Assembly: GCF_000717915.1 (NCBI RefSeq)
Contig: NZ_JOCX01000017.1
Span: 71,354-135,353, forward strand
Length of the DNA: 64,000 nucleotides
DNA from: Streptomyces sp. NRRL S-244
Lineage (GTDB): Bacteria > Actinomycetota > Actinomycetes > Streptomycetales > Streptomycetaceae
Direction: 5' to 3'
Below, piece by piece: positions 25,542-33,920 of the stretch. The position numbers and the translations under genes are program-made. The notes beneath the pieces are model-generated. The model was not told the origin of the DNA, ran no database searches, and was given only the letters and a program-made list of their open reading frames with translations. The stretch's first letter is position 1; each line of letters begins with the position of its first letter.

Positions 25542-26777
25542 ATGGCTCTTGAGATGCGTGAATTGCAAGTCAATGAGTGGGATGTCTGGTATGACCATCT
25601 GGAACTGGCGTTCGGTGGCGTGCCCGAATCCCCCGCGGAGCGGAAACTCTACAAGTCACTGGTCGAGACGGAACGTTCGCTCGGGGTCTGGGACGGCGAG
25701 ACCTGCGTGGGCTCGGCCGGGGCGTTCAGCTTCCGCCTCTCGGTGCCGGGCGGTGCCCTGGTCCCGGCCGCCGGGGTCACGACCGTGGGCGTCTCCCCCA
25801 CCCACCGCCGGCGCGGGGTGCTGACCTCGATGATGCGCCGCCAACTGGACGACATCCGGGCGGGTGGCGAGCCGATCGCCGTGCTGACGGCCTCGGATCC
25901 GGCGATCTACGGGCGTTTCGGCTACGGCACCGCGACGTACGCGATGTCCGTGGACATCGACACGACGCGGGTACGGCTGTCCGTGCCGCCAGGGACGGAC
26001 GACGTACGGCTGCGGCTCGTCGATCCGGAGAAGGCGCTGGCCGACTGCGAGCGGGTGTACGCCGGGCTGGTCGCGGGGCGCCCCGGGATGCCGGCCCGGC
26101 AGCCGGGCTGGGAGCGGCAGGGCCTGCTCGACCCGCCGGCCATGCGGGACGGCGCGTCGCCGCTGAAGTGCGTGGTCGCGGAGGCGCCGGACGGCGAGGT
26201 CGTCGGGTACGCGCGCTACCGGGTCAGGCCCGACTGGGACCGGAGCGGTTCGGACGGCAAGGTCCGCGTGCGGCAGGTGGAGGCGCTGGAGCCGGCGGCG
26301 TACGCGGCGCTGTGGCGGTACTTGTTCGGCATCGACCTGACCTGGCGGGTACAGGCGTATGAGCGGCCCGTGGACGATCCGCTGCTGCACCTGGTCAGCG
26401 ACGTCCGGCGAGCCGGGGTCCGGCACCGCGACGCCCTGCACGTACGGCTGGTGGACCTGCCCGCGGCGCTGCGAGCGCGGGCGTACGGGACCGGGCTGGA
26501 CGTGGTCATGCAGGTCGAGGACGCGTTCTGCCCGTGGAACGAGGGCCGGTGGCGCCTGACGGCCGAGGCCGGGGGCCCGGTCGCCTGTGGCCGCTCGGAC
26601 GCGTCGGCGGACCTGGAGCTGTCGGTACGGGAGCTGGGCTCGGCGTACCTCGGCGGGATCACCCTGACCTCGCTGGCGGCGGCCGGGCGGGTGCGCGAGC
26701 TGCGCCCGGGGGCCCTGGCGGCGGCCTCGCGGGCCTTCGCCACCGATGTGGCGCCCTGGCTCCCGCACGGCTTCTGA
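25542..26777 (+). CDS. Eis-like GNAT N-acetyltransferase
   Basis: 411 residues. Architecture of Eis (enhanced intracellular survival) proteins: an N-terminal GNAT domain with the acetyl-CoA loop VGVSPTHRRRGVLTSMM, a central atypical GNAT-like region with SDPAIYGRFGYGTAT, and a C-terminal SCP2-like domain (VMQVEDAFCPWNEGRWRL) ending in a free carboxylate after PWLPHGF, which is used as base in the family. Known members acetylate amines, including aminoglycosides and lysines; the substrate here is not known. It is transcribed alone, divergent from the phosphatase gene and convergent with nei. Confidence 0.9.
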   Translation: MALEMRELQVNEWDVWYDHLELAFGGVPESPAERKLYKSLVETERSLGVWDGETCVGSAGAFSFRLSVPGGALVPAAGVTTVGVSPTHRRRGVLTSMMRRQLDDIRAGGEPIAVLTASDPAIYGRFGYGTATYAMSVDIDTTRVRLSVPPGTDDVRLRLVDPEKALADCERVYAGLVAGRPGMPARQPGWERQGLLDPPAMRDGASPLKCVVAEAPDGEVVGYARYRVRPDWDRSGSDGKVRVRQVEALEPAAYAALWRYLFGIDLTWRVQAYERPVDDPLLHLVSDVRRAGVRHRDALHVRLVDLPAALRARAYGTGLDVVMQVEDAFCPWNEGRWRLTAEAGGPVACGRSDASADLELSVRELGSAYLGGITLTSLAAAGRVRELRPGALAAASRAFATDVAPWLPHGF

Positions 26778-26787
26778 GCCGTCGGCC

Positions 26788-27594
26788 TCAGCGGGTCTGA
26801 CAGGAGGGGCACCAGAAGAGGTTCCGTGCCGCCAGGTCGGCGGTGCGGACCTCGGTCCCGCAGATGTGGCAGGGCATGTTCGCCCTGCGGTAGACGTAGA
26901 CCTCGCCGCCGTGGTCGTCCACGCGCGGCGGGCGGCCCATGGCCTCGGGCAGGTGCTCGTCGCGGACGGTGTCGATCCGGTTGTTCCGTACGCCCTCGCG
27001 CATCAGCGCCGCCAGGTCCGTCCACATGGCGTCCCACTCCCCGCGCGCGAGGTCCTTGCCCAGCCGGTACGGGTCGATGCCGTGCCGGAAGAGGACCTCG
27101 GCTCGGTAGACGTTGCCGACGCCCGCGATCACCTTCTGGTCCATGAGCAGGGCGGCGACGGTGGTGCGGGAGCGGGAGATCCGCTTCCAGGCGCGGTCGG
27201 GATCGTCGGCCGGGCGCAGCGGGTCGGGGCCGAGCCGCTCGTGTATCGCCTTCTTCTCGGCTTCGCCGATCAGTGCGCAGGCGGTGGGGCCGCGCAGGTC
27301 GGCCCAGTGCTCCGGGTTGAGCAGCCGCAGCCGGACCGTGTCCGCGGCCGGGGGCGCCGGGGCGGGGCCGAAGCCGAGCTTGCCGAACAGGCCGAGGTGG
27401 ATGTGGATCCAGGCGTCGCCGAGTTCCAGGAACAGGTGCTTGCCGTGCGCCTCGGCACTCTCCAGGTCCCGCCCGTCGAGCAGGGCGGCGCTCTCGGCGA
27501 AGCGGCCCTGCGGGCTGCTCACCCGGACCGGCTGCCCGGCGAAGCGCTCGGTGTGGTCCTGGGCGAGGCGGTGGATCGTATGCCCTTCGGGCAC
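26788..27594 (-). CDS. nei: Fpg/Nei family DNA glycosylase/AP lyase
   Basis: 268 residues. The N-terminal MPEGHTIHR places Pro2 (Schiff-base nucleophile) and Glu3; PEGHTIH is the endonuclease VIII-like version rather than the PELPEVE of MutM. The helix-two-turn-helix region GVGNVYRAEVLFRHGIDPYR is present, and the C-terminal zinc finger CHICG...CPSCQ is complete. It removes oxidised bases from DNA. In M. tuberculosis the equivalent gene adjoins rpiB, as here. The exact Nei subtype is not resolved by eye. Confidence 0.92.
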   Translation of the reverse strand: MPEGHTIHRLAQDHTERFAGQPVRVSSPQGRFAESAALLDGRDLESAEAHGKHLFLELGDAWIHIHLGLFGKLGFGPAPAPPAADTVRLRLLNPEHWADLRGPTACALIGEAEKKAIHERLGPDPLRPADDPDRAWKRISRSRTTVAALLMDQKVIAGVGNVYRAEVLFRHGIDPYRLGKDLARGEWDAMWTDLAALMREGVRNNRIDTVRDEHLPEAMGRPPRVDDHGGEVYVYRRANMPCHICGTEVRTADLAARNLFWCPSCQTR

Positions 27595-27690
27595 TGCACT
27601 GCTCCTACCTCTGGAAACGGCCGTGCCGCCGGGCCGGAAGCCTCGGCGGCACGGTGAAACGGCGAAGCGCTGAGACGGCGAAGCGGAAGA

Positions 27691-28176
27691 TCAGCCCTGC
27701 GGGTGGTGGGCCGGGATCGGGGGGAGCTCGCCGGTCTGCTCGTACGCGGAGAGCATGTCGATGCGGCGGGTGTGGCGCTCCTCGCCGGAGTACGGGGTCG
27801 CCAGGAAGGCCTCGATGAAGGAGACGGCCTCGTCCTGCGTGTGCATGCGGCCGCCGACGGAGATCACGTTGGCGTTGTTGTGCTCACGGCCGAGCTTCGC
27901 GGTCTCGACGCTCCAGGCCAGGATGGCGCGGACGCCCTTGACCTTGTTCGCGGCGATCTGCTCGCCGTTGCCGGAGCCGCCGATGACGATGCCGAGGCTG
28001 TCGGCGTCCGCGGCGGTCTTCTCCGCGGCGCGCAGGCAGAACGGCGGGTAGTCGTCCACCGCGTCGTAGATGTGGGGCCCGCAGTCGACGGGCTCGTGGC
28101 CGTTGTTCTTGAGCCAGTCCACCAGGTGGTTCTTGAGCTCAAAGCCGGCATGGTCGGATCCGAGGTACACGCGCAT
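27691..28176 (-). CDS. rpiB: Ribose-5-phosphate isomerase B
   Basis: 161 residues. It interconverts ribose 5-phosphate and ribulose 5-phosphate in the pentose phosphate pathway. Seen: YLGSDHAGFELK phosphate loop, VIGGSGNGEQIAANKVKG (the actinobacterial version, which has Glu instead of the enterobacterial active-site Cys), HNNANVISVGGR, and the C-terminal HTRRIDMLSAYE. It lies about 95 nt upstream of nei on the same strand. RpiB-like sugar isomerases for other sugars are possible but the motif set fits rpiB. Confidence 0.93.
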   Translation of the reverse strand: MRVYLGSDHAGFELKNHLVDWLKNNGHEPVDCGPHIYDAVDDYPPFCLRAAEKTAADADSLGIVIGGSGNGEQIAANKVKGVRAILAWSVETAKLGREHNNANVISVGGRMHTQDEAVSFIEAFLATPYSGEERHTRRIDMLSAYEQTGELPPIPAHHPQG

Positions 28177-28396
28177 GGGACGAGTGTGGCACGGGCACCC
28201 CTCGCAGACCGCGGCAGGGTGTCGCGTAAGTCACTTCTAAAGCTCAAGTAAACCCAAAGAACGCAGATGGGACACGGCGGGACCAGGGTCCTGGACGTTC
28301 GTCCCAAAGCAACGATCCGGATTGAGGTCTTCCGTCTTGCGTTCATCTCAGGTTTGAATGCCCGGGCTCGCAACCCGAGAACCTAAGGATCCGTCC

Positions 28397-29830
28397 ATGA
28401 GCTCCACGACGACCCTTCAGAAGGCAGGCGACCCGTCCGGTAACTCCGGCGACACGCAGCCCTCCGACGGTCTGAAGGCCGGTCTCAAGAACCGCCACCT
28501 GTCCATGATCGCCATTGGCGGCGTCATCGGCGCCGGCCTCTTCGTCGGCTCCGGTGGCGGCATCGCCAAGGCCGGCCCCGCCATCCTGATCTCGTACCTC
28601 CTCGTCGGCGCGATGGTCGTCTTCGTGATGCGGATGCTGGGCGAGATGGCCGCCGCCAGCCCGAACTCCGGCTCCTTCTCCGCGTACGCCGACCGCGCGC
28701 TCGGCCGCTGGGCCGGCTTCTCCATCGGCTGGCTGTACTGGTTCTTCTGGGTCGTCGTGCTCGCCGTGGAGGCGACCGCCGGTGCGAAGATCCTCGAGGG
28801 CTGGATCCCGGCCGTCCCGCAGTGGGGTTGGGCCCTGATCGTGATGGTGGTCCTGACGATCACCAACCTCGGCTCCGTCTCCTCCTACGGCGAGTTCGAG
28901 TTCTGGTTCGCCGGCATCAAGGTCGTCGCCATCGGCGCCTTCGTCATCGTCGGCATGCTCGCCGTCTTCGGCGTGCTGCCGGGTTCGGACAACCCGGGCG
29001 CGGGCTTCGCCCACCTCACCGACGCCGGCGGATTCATGCCGAACGGCTGGGGGTCCATCCTCACCGGTGTGCTGATGGTCGTCTTCTCCTTCATGGGCAG
29101 CGAGATCGTCACCCTGGCGGCCGGCGAGTCCGAGGACCCGCGCCGCGCGGTCACCAAGGCCACCAACTCGGTGATCTGGCGCATCGGCGTCTTCTACTTG
29201 GGCTCGATCTTCATCGTCCTCACCCTGCTGCCGTGGAACGACAAGTCGATCGTCGACAAGGGCTCGTACGTCGCCGCCCTGGACTCCATCGGCATCGCGC
29301 ACGCCGGCCAGATCATGAACGTGATCGTCCTGACCGCCGTGCTGTCCTGCCTGAACTCGGGCATGTACACGGCCTCCCGCATGGCGTTCTCGCTGGGCGA
29401 GCGCGGTGACGCACCCAAGGTCTTCGCCAAGGTCAACAAGCGGGGCGTGCCCACGGCCGCGATCCTGGGCTCGGTGGTCTTCGGCTTCGCCGCCGTCTAC
29501 TTCAACTACAGCTCCCCGGACACGGTCTTCAGCTTCCTGCTGAACTCCTCGGGTGCGATCGCGCTCTTCGTGTGGCTGGTCATCTGCCTGACCCAGCTGC
29601 GGATGCGCAAGATCCTGGTCCGCGAGGCGCCGGAGAAGCTGACGGTCAAGATGTGGCTCTTCCCGTACCTGACGTGGGCCACCGCCGCGATGATCACCTT
29701 CGTCCTGGGCTACATGGTCTACGACAAGGACAACCGCGAGACGGTCATGCTGTCCCTGCTGGTCGCCGCCGTCGTGCTGGTCATCGGCGTGGTGCGCGAC
29801 ATGCGCCGCAAGGCCGCCGCGCGCGCCTAG
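28397..29830 (+). CDS. Amino acid permease (APC superfamily, AAT family), paralogue 1
   Basis: 477 residues from the ATG at 28397 with AAGGA upstream. Twelve membrane segments expected; the first carries the family signature IGGVIGAGLFVGSGGGIAKAGPAI. Other family marks: GEMAAASPNSGSFSAYADRALG, YGEFEFWFAGIKV, and LNSGMYTASRMAFSLGERGDAPK. This is the GabP/AnsP/CycA-type proton symporter group; substrate unknown. The N-tail before residue 35 is hydrophilic and Thr/Ser-rich. It shares most of these motifs with the genes at 30828 and 32342. A very strong hairpin follows. Confidence 0.92.
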   Translation: MSSTTTLQKAGDPSGNSGDTQPSDGLKAGLKNRHLSMIAIGGVIGAGLFVGSGGGIAKAGPAILISYLLVGAMVVFVMRMLGEMAAASPNSGSFSAYADRALGRWAGFSIGWLYWFFWVVVLAVEATAGAKILEGWIPAVPQWGWALIVMVVLTITNLGSVSSYGEFEFWFAGIKVVAIGAFVIVGMLAVFGVLPGSDNPGAGFAHLTDAGGFMPNGWGSILTGVLMVVFSFMGSEIVTLAAGESEDPRRAVTKATNSVIWRIGVFYLGSIFIVLTLLPWNDKSIVDKGSYVAALDSIGIAHAGQIMNVIVLTAVLSCLNSGMYTASRMAFSLGERGDAPKVFAKVNKRGVPTAAILGSVVFGFAAVYFNYSSPDTVFSFLLNSSGAIALFVWLVICLTQLRMRKILVREAPEKLTVKMWLFPYLTWATAAMITFVLGYMVYDKDNRETVMLSLLVAAVVLVIGVVRDMRRKAAARA

Positions 29831-29838
29831 GCACGCGT

Positions 29839-29895
29839 GCGCAAGCACGGCAGCCCCGGACCACACCTGGTGGTCCGGGGCTGCCGTGCTTGCGC
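29839..29895. terminator. Bidirectional terminator between permease 1 and bioY
   Basis: Perfect 25-bp arms (29839-29863 and 29871-29895) with a 7-nt loop, directly past the permease stop and on the 3' side of the converging bioY. Confidence 0.92.
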
Positions 29896-29959
29896 CGCGG
29901 CCGGTCGGCCTCCGCGGCCGGTCGGCCTCCGCGGCCGGTCGGCCTCCGCGGCCGGTCGG
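29896..29959. repeat. Tandem 17-bp repeat, nearly four copies
   Basis: Unit CGCGGCCGGTCGGCCTC repeated at 29896, 29913, 29930 and partly 29947, ending at the bioY stop codon. The last copy runs into GGCTA, so the repeat may have arisen by slippage from the 3' end of bioY. Confidence 0.85.
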
Positions 29960-30541
29960 CTACTTGCGGCCGACCAGCTTCCACGTGGCGGGCAGCAGGC
30001 CCATCGCCAGCGCCGCCTTGATCGCGTCGCCGATCAGGAACGGGGTCAGCCCCGCCGCGACGGCCGCACCGAAGGACATCCCGGTGGACAGCGCCAGGTA
30101 CGGCACGCCCACGGCGTAGATCAGGGCCGAGCCCAGCACCATCGCGCCCGCCGTACGGACCACCGAGCGGTCGGCGCCGCGGCGGGCCAGCGCGCCCACG
30201 ACGGTGGCGGCGAGGAGCATGCCGAGCACGTAGCCGAACGAGGCACCGCCCGCGCCGGAGGTGCCGCCCGCGAACCACGGCACGCCCGCCATGCCGACGA
30301 GGGCGTACAGGGCGAGCGAGAGGAAGCCGCGGCGGGCGCCGAACGCGGTACCGACCAGCAGGGCCGCGAAGGTCTGGCCGGTGACCGGGACCGGGGAGCC
30401 GGGGACCGGCACGGCGATCTGCGCGGCGAGGCCGGTGAGCGCGGCTCCGCCGGCGACGAGCGCGATGTCGCGGACGCGGCTCGCGGGCAGCAGGTCGGCC
30501 AGGACGGCGCCGGGGCGGAAGGAGACGGAAGCAGTGCTCAT
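29960..30541 (-). CDS. bioY: BioY biotin transporter
   Basis: 193-residue membrane protein with six predicted segments. BioY signatures: VPVPGSPVPVTGQTFAALLVGTAFGARRG and the GxxxGxxxG-like ALVGMAGVPWFAGG, then GASFGYVLGMLLAA and a C-terminal PFLIGDAIKAALAMGL. It is the S-component of a biotin ECF transporter; no bioM/bioN energising genes adjoin it, so it either works alone or borrows a shared ECF module. No biotin synthesis genes are nearby. Confidence 0.93.
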   Translation of the reverse strand: MSTASVSFRPGAVLADLLPASRVRDIALVAGGAALTGLAAQIAVPVPGSPVPVTGQTFAALLVGTAFGARRGFLSLALYALVGMAGVPWFAGGTSGAGGASFGYVLGMLLAATVVGALARRGADRSVVRTAGAMVLGSALIYAVGVPYLALSTGMSFGAAVAAGLTPFLIGDAIKAALAMGLLPATWKLVGRK

Positions 30542-30827
30542 CGGAGGCTCCGCGGGGTGAGGGTGACGGGACGATCACCGACGCTAGTGCGCGGCCGGGC
30601 GCCGCCCCACCTCCGGCCGGGACAAAGCCCTGCTCACCGGTTTGGTGGGGAGTGCACAAAGAGGCGGGTTCACACCTGAGGTGGAGTGATCCGCGTCACG
30701 AGCCAGATTCAGACAACACGTCCGTTTTGCGCGGATGGGCGCCGTCCGGTGAGACTGTAGGGTCCCGCCAATCCGAATGCGGAGCCCCCACCGCCGCTGC
30801 CGAGCACGAGAGTACGAGCACCCACTC

Positions 30828-32264
30828 ATGCGCGACCGCTTGCCCACCACCCCTCCCACAGGACCGACACGTCCGGCCGGGTCCAACCCTCCCGGCGGGC
30901 CCGAGTTTCCGGTGGAACCCCTCAGCCACAGTCTGAAGCAGCGCCACCTGACCATGCTGGGCCTCGGCGGCGTGATCGGCGCCGGGCTGTTCGTCGGCTC
31001 CGGCGCCGGCATCGGCATCGCCGGCCCCGCGATCATCTGCTCGTACCTGCTCGCGGGCGCCCTCGCCATGCTGGTGATGCGCGCGCTCGGCGAGATGTCG
31101 GCGGCGATGCCCGCCTCCGGCTCGTTCTCCGTGTACGCGGAGAAGGCGCTGGGGCGCTGGGCCGGGTTCTCGGCGGGCTGGCTCTACTGGTTCCTGCTGG
31201 TCGTGGTGCTGGCGGTGGAGGCCACGGGCGCGGCGAAGATCGCGAACGGCTGGCTTCCCGCGGTCGACCAGTGGGTCTGGGTGCTGATCTTCATGGTGGT
31301 CTTCACCGTGAGCAACCTGGCCGCCGTGAAGAACTTCGGCGAGTTCGAGTTCTGGTTCGCGGCCCTCAAGGTCGGCGCGATCGTCCTCTTCCTGATCCTC
31401 GGCACCCTGGCGATCTTCGGCGTGCTGCCCGACACGGATCCCATCGGCACGGCCAACCTGACCGGCCAGGGCGGGTTCTTCCCCGAGGGCTTCGGCGGGG
31501 TGGTCGCCGGCATGCTCGCGGTCATCTTCGCCTTCGGCGGCCTGGAGGTCGTCACCATCGCGGCCGCCGAGTCCGACGACCCGGCCAAGTCCGTGGCCCG
31601 CGCGGTGCGCAGCGCCGTGTGGCGCATCCTCTTCTTCTACGTCGGCTCGATGCTGGTCATCGTGACCCTGCTGCCGTGGCACTCGCTGGAGCCGGGGCAG
31701 AGCCCGTACGTCGCCGTCCTGGACTCCATCGGGATCCCGGGGGCCGGCCAGATCATGAACATCGTGGTGTTCGTGGCGCTGCTGTCGGCGCTCAACGCCA
31801 ACCTGTACGGCTCCTCGCGCATGGTGTTCTCGCTGGCCGAGCGCGGCGAGGCGCCCAAGGCGCTGCTGAAGGTGTCCGGCGGCGGGGTGCCGCGCCGGGC
31901 CGTGTTCGCCTCGGTGGCCTTCGGCTTCGTGTCGGTGGTGCTGAACCTGCTGTGGCCGGACACGGTCTTCCTCTACATGCTCAACGCGGTCGGCGCGGTG
32001 CTGCTGTTCGTGTGGGCGCTGATCGCGGTCTCGGAGCTGAAGCTGCGGCGGATGCTGGAGCGGGAGATGCCGGAGCGCCTGACGCTGCGGATGTGGTGCT
32101 TCCCGTACCTGACGTGGGTGGCGCTGCTCGGCATGGCGGCGGTGCTGGTGCTGATGCTGTTCGACGACTCGGCGCGGCCGCAGCTGCTGTGGTCCTCGGG
32201 TGCTGCCGGGGCGGTCCTCGTGGTGGCGTGGGTGCGCGAGCTCAGGGCGCGCCGGGCGGTCTGA
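30828..32264 (+). CDS. Amino acid permease (AAT family), paralogue 2
   Basis: 478 residues from the ATG at 30828; an in-frame ATG at 30777 would add 17 residues and neither has a strong ribosome site. It contains the family motif LGGVIGAGLFVGSGAGIGIAGPA, GEMSAAMPASGSFSVYAEKALG, FGEFEFWFAALKVGA, and LNANLYGSSRMVFSLAERGEAPK. It is a twelve-segment amino acid symporter of unknown substrate. The N-terminal 40 residues are Pro-rich. It is followed, 77 nt later, by a third paralogue. Stretch 30542-30827 is the divergent bioY/permease promoter region; no operator stands out. Confidence 0.9.
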   Translation: MRDRLPTTPPTGPTRPAGSNPPGGPEFPVEPLSHSLKQRHLTMLGLGGVIGAGLFVGSGAGIGIAGPAIICSYLLAGALAMLVMRALGEMSAAMPASGSFSVYAEKALGRWAGFSAGWLYWFLLVVVLAVEATGAAKIANGWLPAVDQWVWVLIFMVVFTVSNLAAVKNFGEFEFWFAALKVGAIVLFLILGTLAIFGVLPDTDPIGTANLTGQGGFFPEGFGGVVAGMLAVIFAFGGLEVVTIAAAESDDPAKSVARAVRSAVWRILFFYVGSMLVIVTLLPWHSLEPGQSPYVAVLDSIGIPGAGQIMNIVVFVALLSALNANLYGSSRMVFSLAERGEAPKALLKVSGGGVPRRAVFASVAFGFVSVVLNLLWPDTVFLYMLNAVGAVLLFVWALIAVSELKLRRMLEREMPERLTLRMWCFPYLTWVALLGMAAVLVLMLFDDSARPQLLWSSGAAGAVLVVAWVRELRARRAV

Positions 32265-32280
32265 CCCGTACGCACACCGA

Positions 32281-32329
32281 CCCACTGTCCGGATATTGGA
32301 CAACAAGAGTTCGATAACCGGACAGTGGG
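32281..32329. promoter_or_regulatory. Candidate operator with three TGTCC half-sites before permease 3
   Basis: Outer perfect inverted repeat CCCACTGTCCGG (32281-32292) / CCGGACAGTGGG (32318-32329). An inner GGACA at 32298-32302 pairs with TGTCC at 32286-32290 (7-bp gap). The site lies 12 nt before the start of the third permease, between it and the stop of the second, so it may bind a repressor; a hairpin terminator for permease 2 is the other reading. Confidence 0.55.
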
Positions 32330-32341
32330 CACTATGGCCCC

Positions 32342-33760
32342 ATGAGTCAGAGCACCATCACACCCCCCGAACAGCAGCACGGCACGGCAGCGCCGGCCGA
32401 CGGCGGATCCCCCCTCGGCAACGGCCTCAAGCAGCGCCACCTTTCGATGATCGCCCTCGGCGGGGTCATCGGCGCCGGCCTCTTCGTGGGTTCCGGCGCC
32501 GGCATCGCCGCCGCGGGTCCCTCGATCGTGATCGCGTACGCCGCGTCCGGTCTGCTCGTGATGTTCGTGATGCGGATGCTCGGCGAGATGTCCGCCGCGA
32601 ACCCCGCCTCCGGCTCCTTCTCCGTGCACGCGGACCGGGCGATCGGCCCCTGGGCCGGGTTCACGGCCGGCTGGATGTTCTGGACCCTGCTGTGCGTGGG
32701 CGTGGCCATCGAGGCGATCGGCGCGGCGCACATCATGACCGGCTGGTTCCCGGGCACCCCGTCGTGGATGTGGGTGCTGGCCTTCATGGCGCTGTTCTGC
32801 GGCACCAACCTGGCCGCCGTCTCCAACTTCGGCGAGTTCGAGTTCTGGTTCGCCGCCCTCAAGATCGGTGCGATCGCGCTCTTCCTGGGCCTGGGCGTGC
32901 TGGCCGTCCTGGGCCTGCTGCCCGGCACCTCCTCCCCCGGCACCGCCAACCTGCTGCACGACGGCGGGTTCCTGCCCAACGGCATGGACGGCCTGCTGGT
33001 CGGACTGCTCGCCTCGGTCGTCGCGTACGGCGGCCTGGAGACGGTGACCATCGCGGCGGCCGAGTCGGAGAACCCCGTCAAGGGCGTGGCCAGGGCCGTG
33101 AAGACCACCATGTGGCGGATCGCGATCGTCTACGTCGGCTCGATGCTGGTCATCGTCACGGTGCTGCCGTGGAACGACCCGTCGGTGACCGAGGACGGTC
33201 CGTACGCGGCCGCCCTGGACCACCTGGGGATCCCGGCCGCCGGCGAGATCATGAACGTGGTCGTCCTGATCGCCCTGCTGTCGGCGATGAACGCCAACAT
33301 CTACGGCTCCTCGCGCATGGCCCACTCGCTCGTCTCCCGCGGCCAGGGCCCGAAGGCCCTGGGCAAGGTCAGCGGCCGGGTGCCGCGCCGCGCGGTGCTC
33401 GCCTCCTGCGGGTTCGGCTTCGTCACCGTGCTGCTGTCGTACTGGTACCCGGACACCCTGTTCGCCTGGCTGCTGAACATGGTCGGCGGGGTCATCCTCG
33501 TCGTCTGGGGCTTCATCGCCGTCTCTCAGTTCGTGCTGCGGCGCCGGCTGGAGCGGGAGGCTCCGGAGAAGCTGGTCGTGAAGATGTGGGGCTTCCCGTA
33601 CCTGACCTGGGTGGCGCTGGCCGGGGTGGCCGGTGTCCTCGTCCTGATGGCCTTGGACCAGGACACCCGGGTCCAGGTCGTCTTCACCGGCGGTCTCACC
33701 CTCGCCCTGGCGGCGACCGGCTACGTGATGCAGCGCCGGGCGGCGGCCGCCGCCCGCTGA
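32342..33760 (+). CDS. Amino acid permease (AAT family), paralogue 3
   Basis: 472 residues. Same family marks as its two upstream neighbours: LGGVIGAGLFVGSGAGIAAAGPS, GEMSAANPASGSFSVHADRAIG, FGEFEFWFAALKIGA, and MNANIYGSSRMAHSLVSRGQGPK. His replaces Tyr in the SFSVHAD segment and the loop after segment 3 differs (MFWTLLCVGVAIEAIG), so it probably has a distinct substrate. The protein ends in a short Arg/Ala tail. A terminator follows the stop. Confidence 0.92.
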   Translation: MSQSTITPPEQQHGTAAPADGGSPLGNGLKQRHLSMIALGGVIGAGLFVGSGAGIAAAGPSIVIAYAASGLLVMFVMRMLGEMSAANPASGSFSVHADRAIGPWAGFTAGWMFWTLLCVGVAIEAIGAAHIMTGWFPGTPSWMWVLAFMALFCGTNLAAVSNFGEFEFWFAALKIGAIALFLGLGVLAVLGLLPGTSSPGTANLLHDGGFLPNGMDGLLVGLLASVVAYGGLETVTIAAAESENPVKGVARAVKTTMWRIAIVYVGSMLVIVTVLPWNDPSVTEDGPYAAALDHLGIPAAGEIMNVVVLIALLSAMNANIYGSSRMAHSLVSRGQGPKALGKVSGRVPRRAVLASCGFGFVTVLLSYWYPDTLFAWLLNMVGGVILVVWGFIAVSQFVLRRRLEREAPEKLVVKMWGFPYLTWVALAGVAGVLVLMALDQDTRVQVVFTGGLTLALAATGYVMQRRAAAAAR

Positions 33761-33776
33761 CACACCCTCGATCACC

Positions 33777-33808
33777 GGTGGGCCCCGTGCGTTCGCACGG
33801 GGCCCACC
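33777..33808 (+). terminator. Terminator after permease 3
   Basis: 14-bp perfect arms GGTGGGCCCCGTGC / GCACGGGGCCCACC with loop GTTC. Confidence 0.9.
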
Positions 33809-33867
33809 CTCGTTTCACAGAGGCGACCCTTACGTGATCACCGGAATAGATACTGCTAGCGTGCAGT

Positions 33868-33882
33868 TGCGCATTGATTGCA
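33868..33882. promoter_or_regulatory. Candidate Nur (nickel) box upstream of sodF
   Basis: TGCGC-ATTGA-TTGCA fits the Streptomyces Nur-box pattern tGCaa-N5-ttGCA with two changed bases in the left arm. It lies about 40 nt before the sodF start. In S. coelicolor Nur with nickel represses the Fe-type superoxide dismutase gene, so both location and sequence make sense. Confidence 0.6.
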
Positions 33883-33920
33883 ATAAGCAGTTGGCACGCT
33901 GAGGGGACCGGATAACACGC

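Noticed and set aside
29896..29959. CRISPR-like array at the 17-bp repeats (and at 52629)
   Set aside because: The copies are contiguous with no spacers. They are simple tandem repeats.
30542..30827. Possible riboswitch or operator ahead of bioY and permease 2
   Set aside because: No conserved riboswitch fold and no BirA/BioR-like dyad could be seen by eye.
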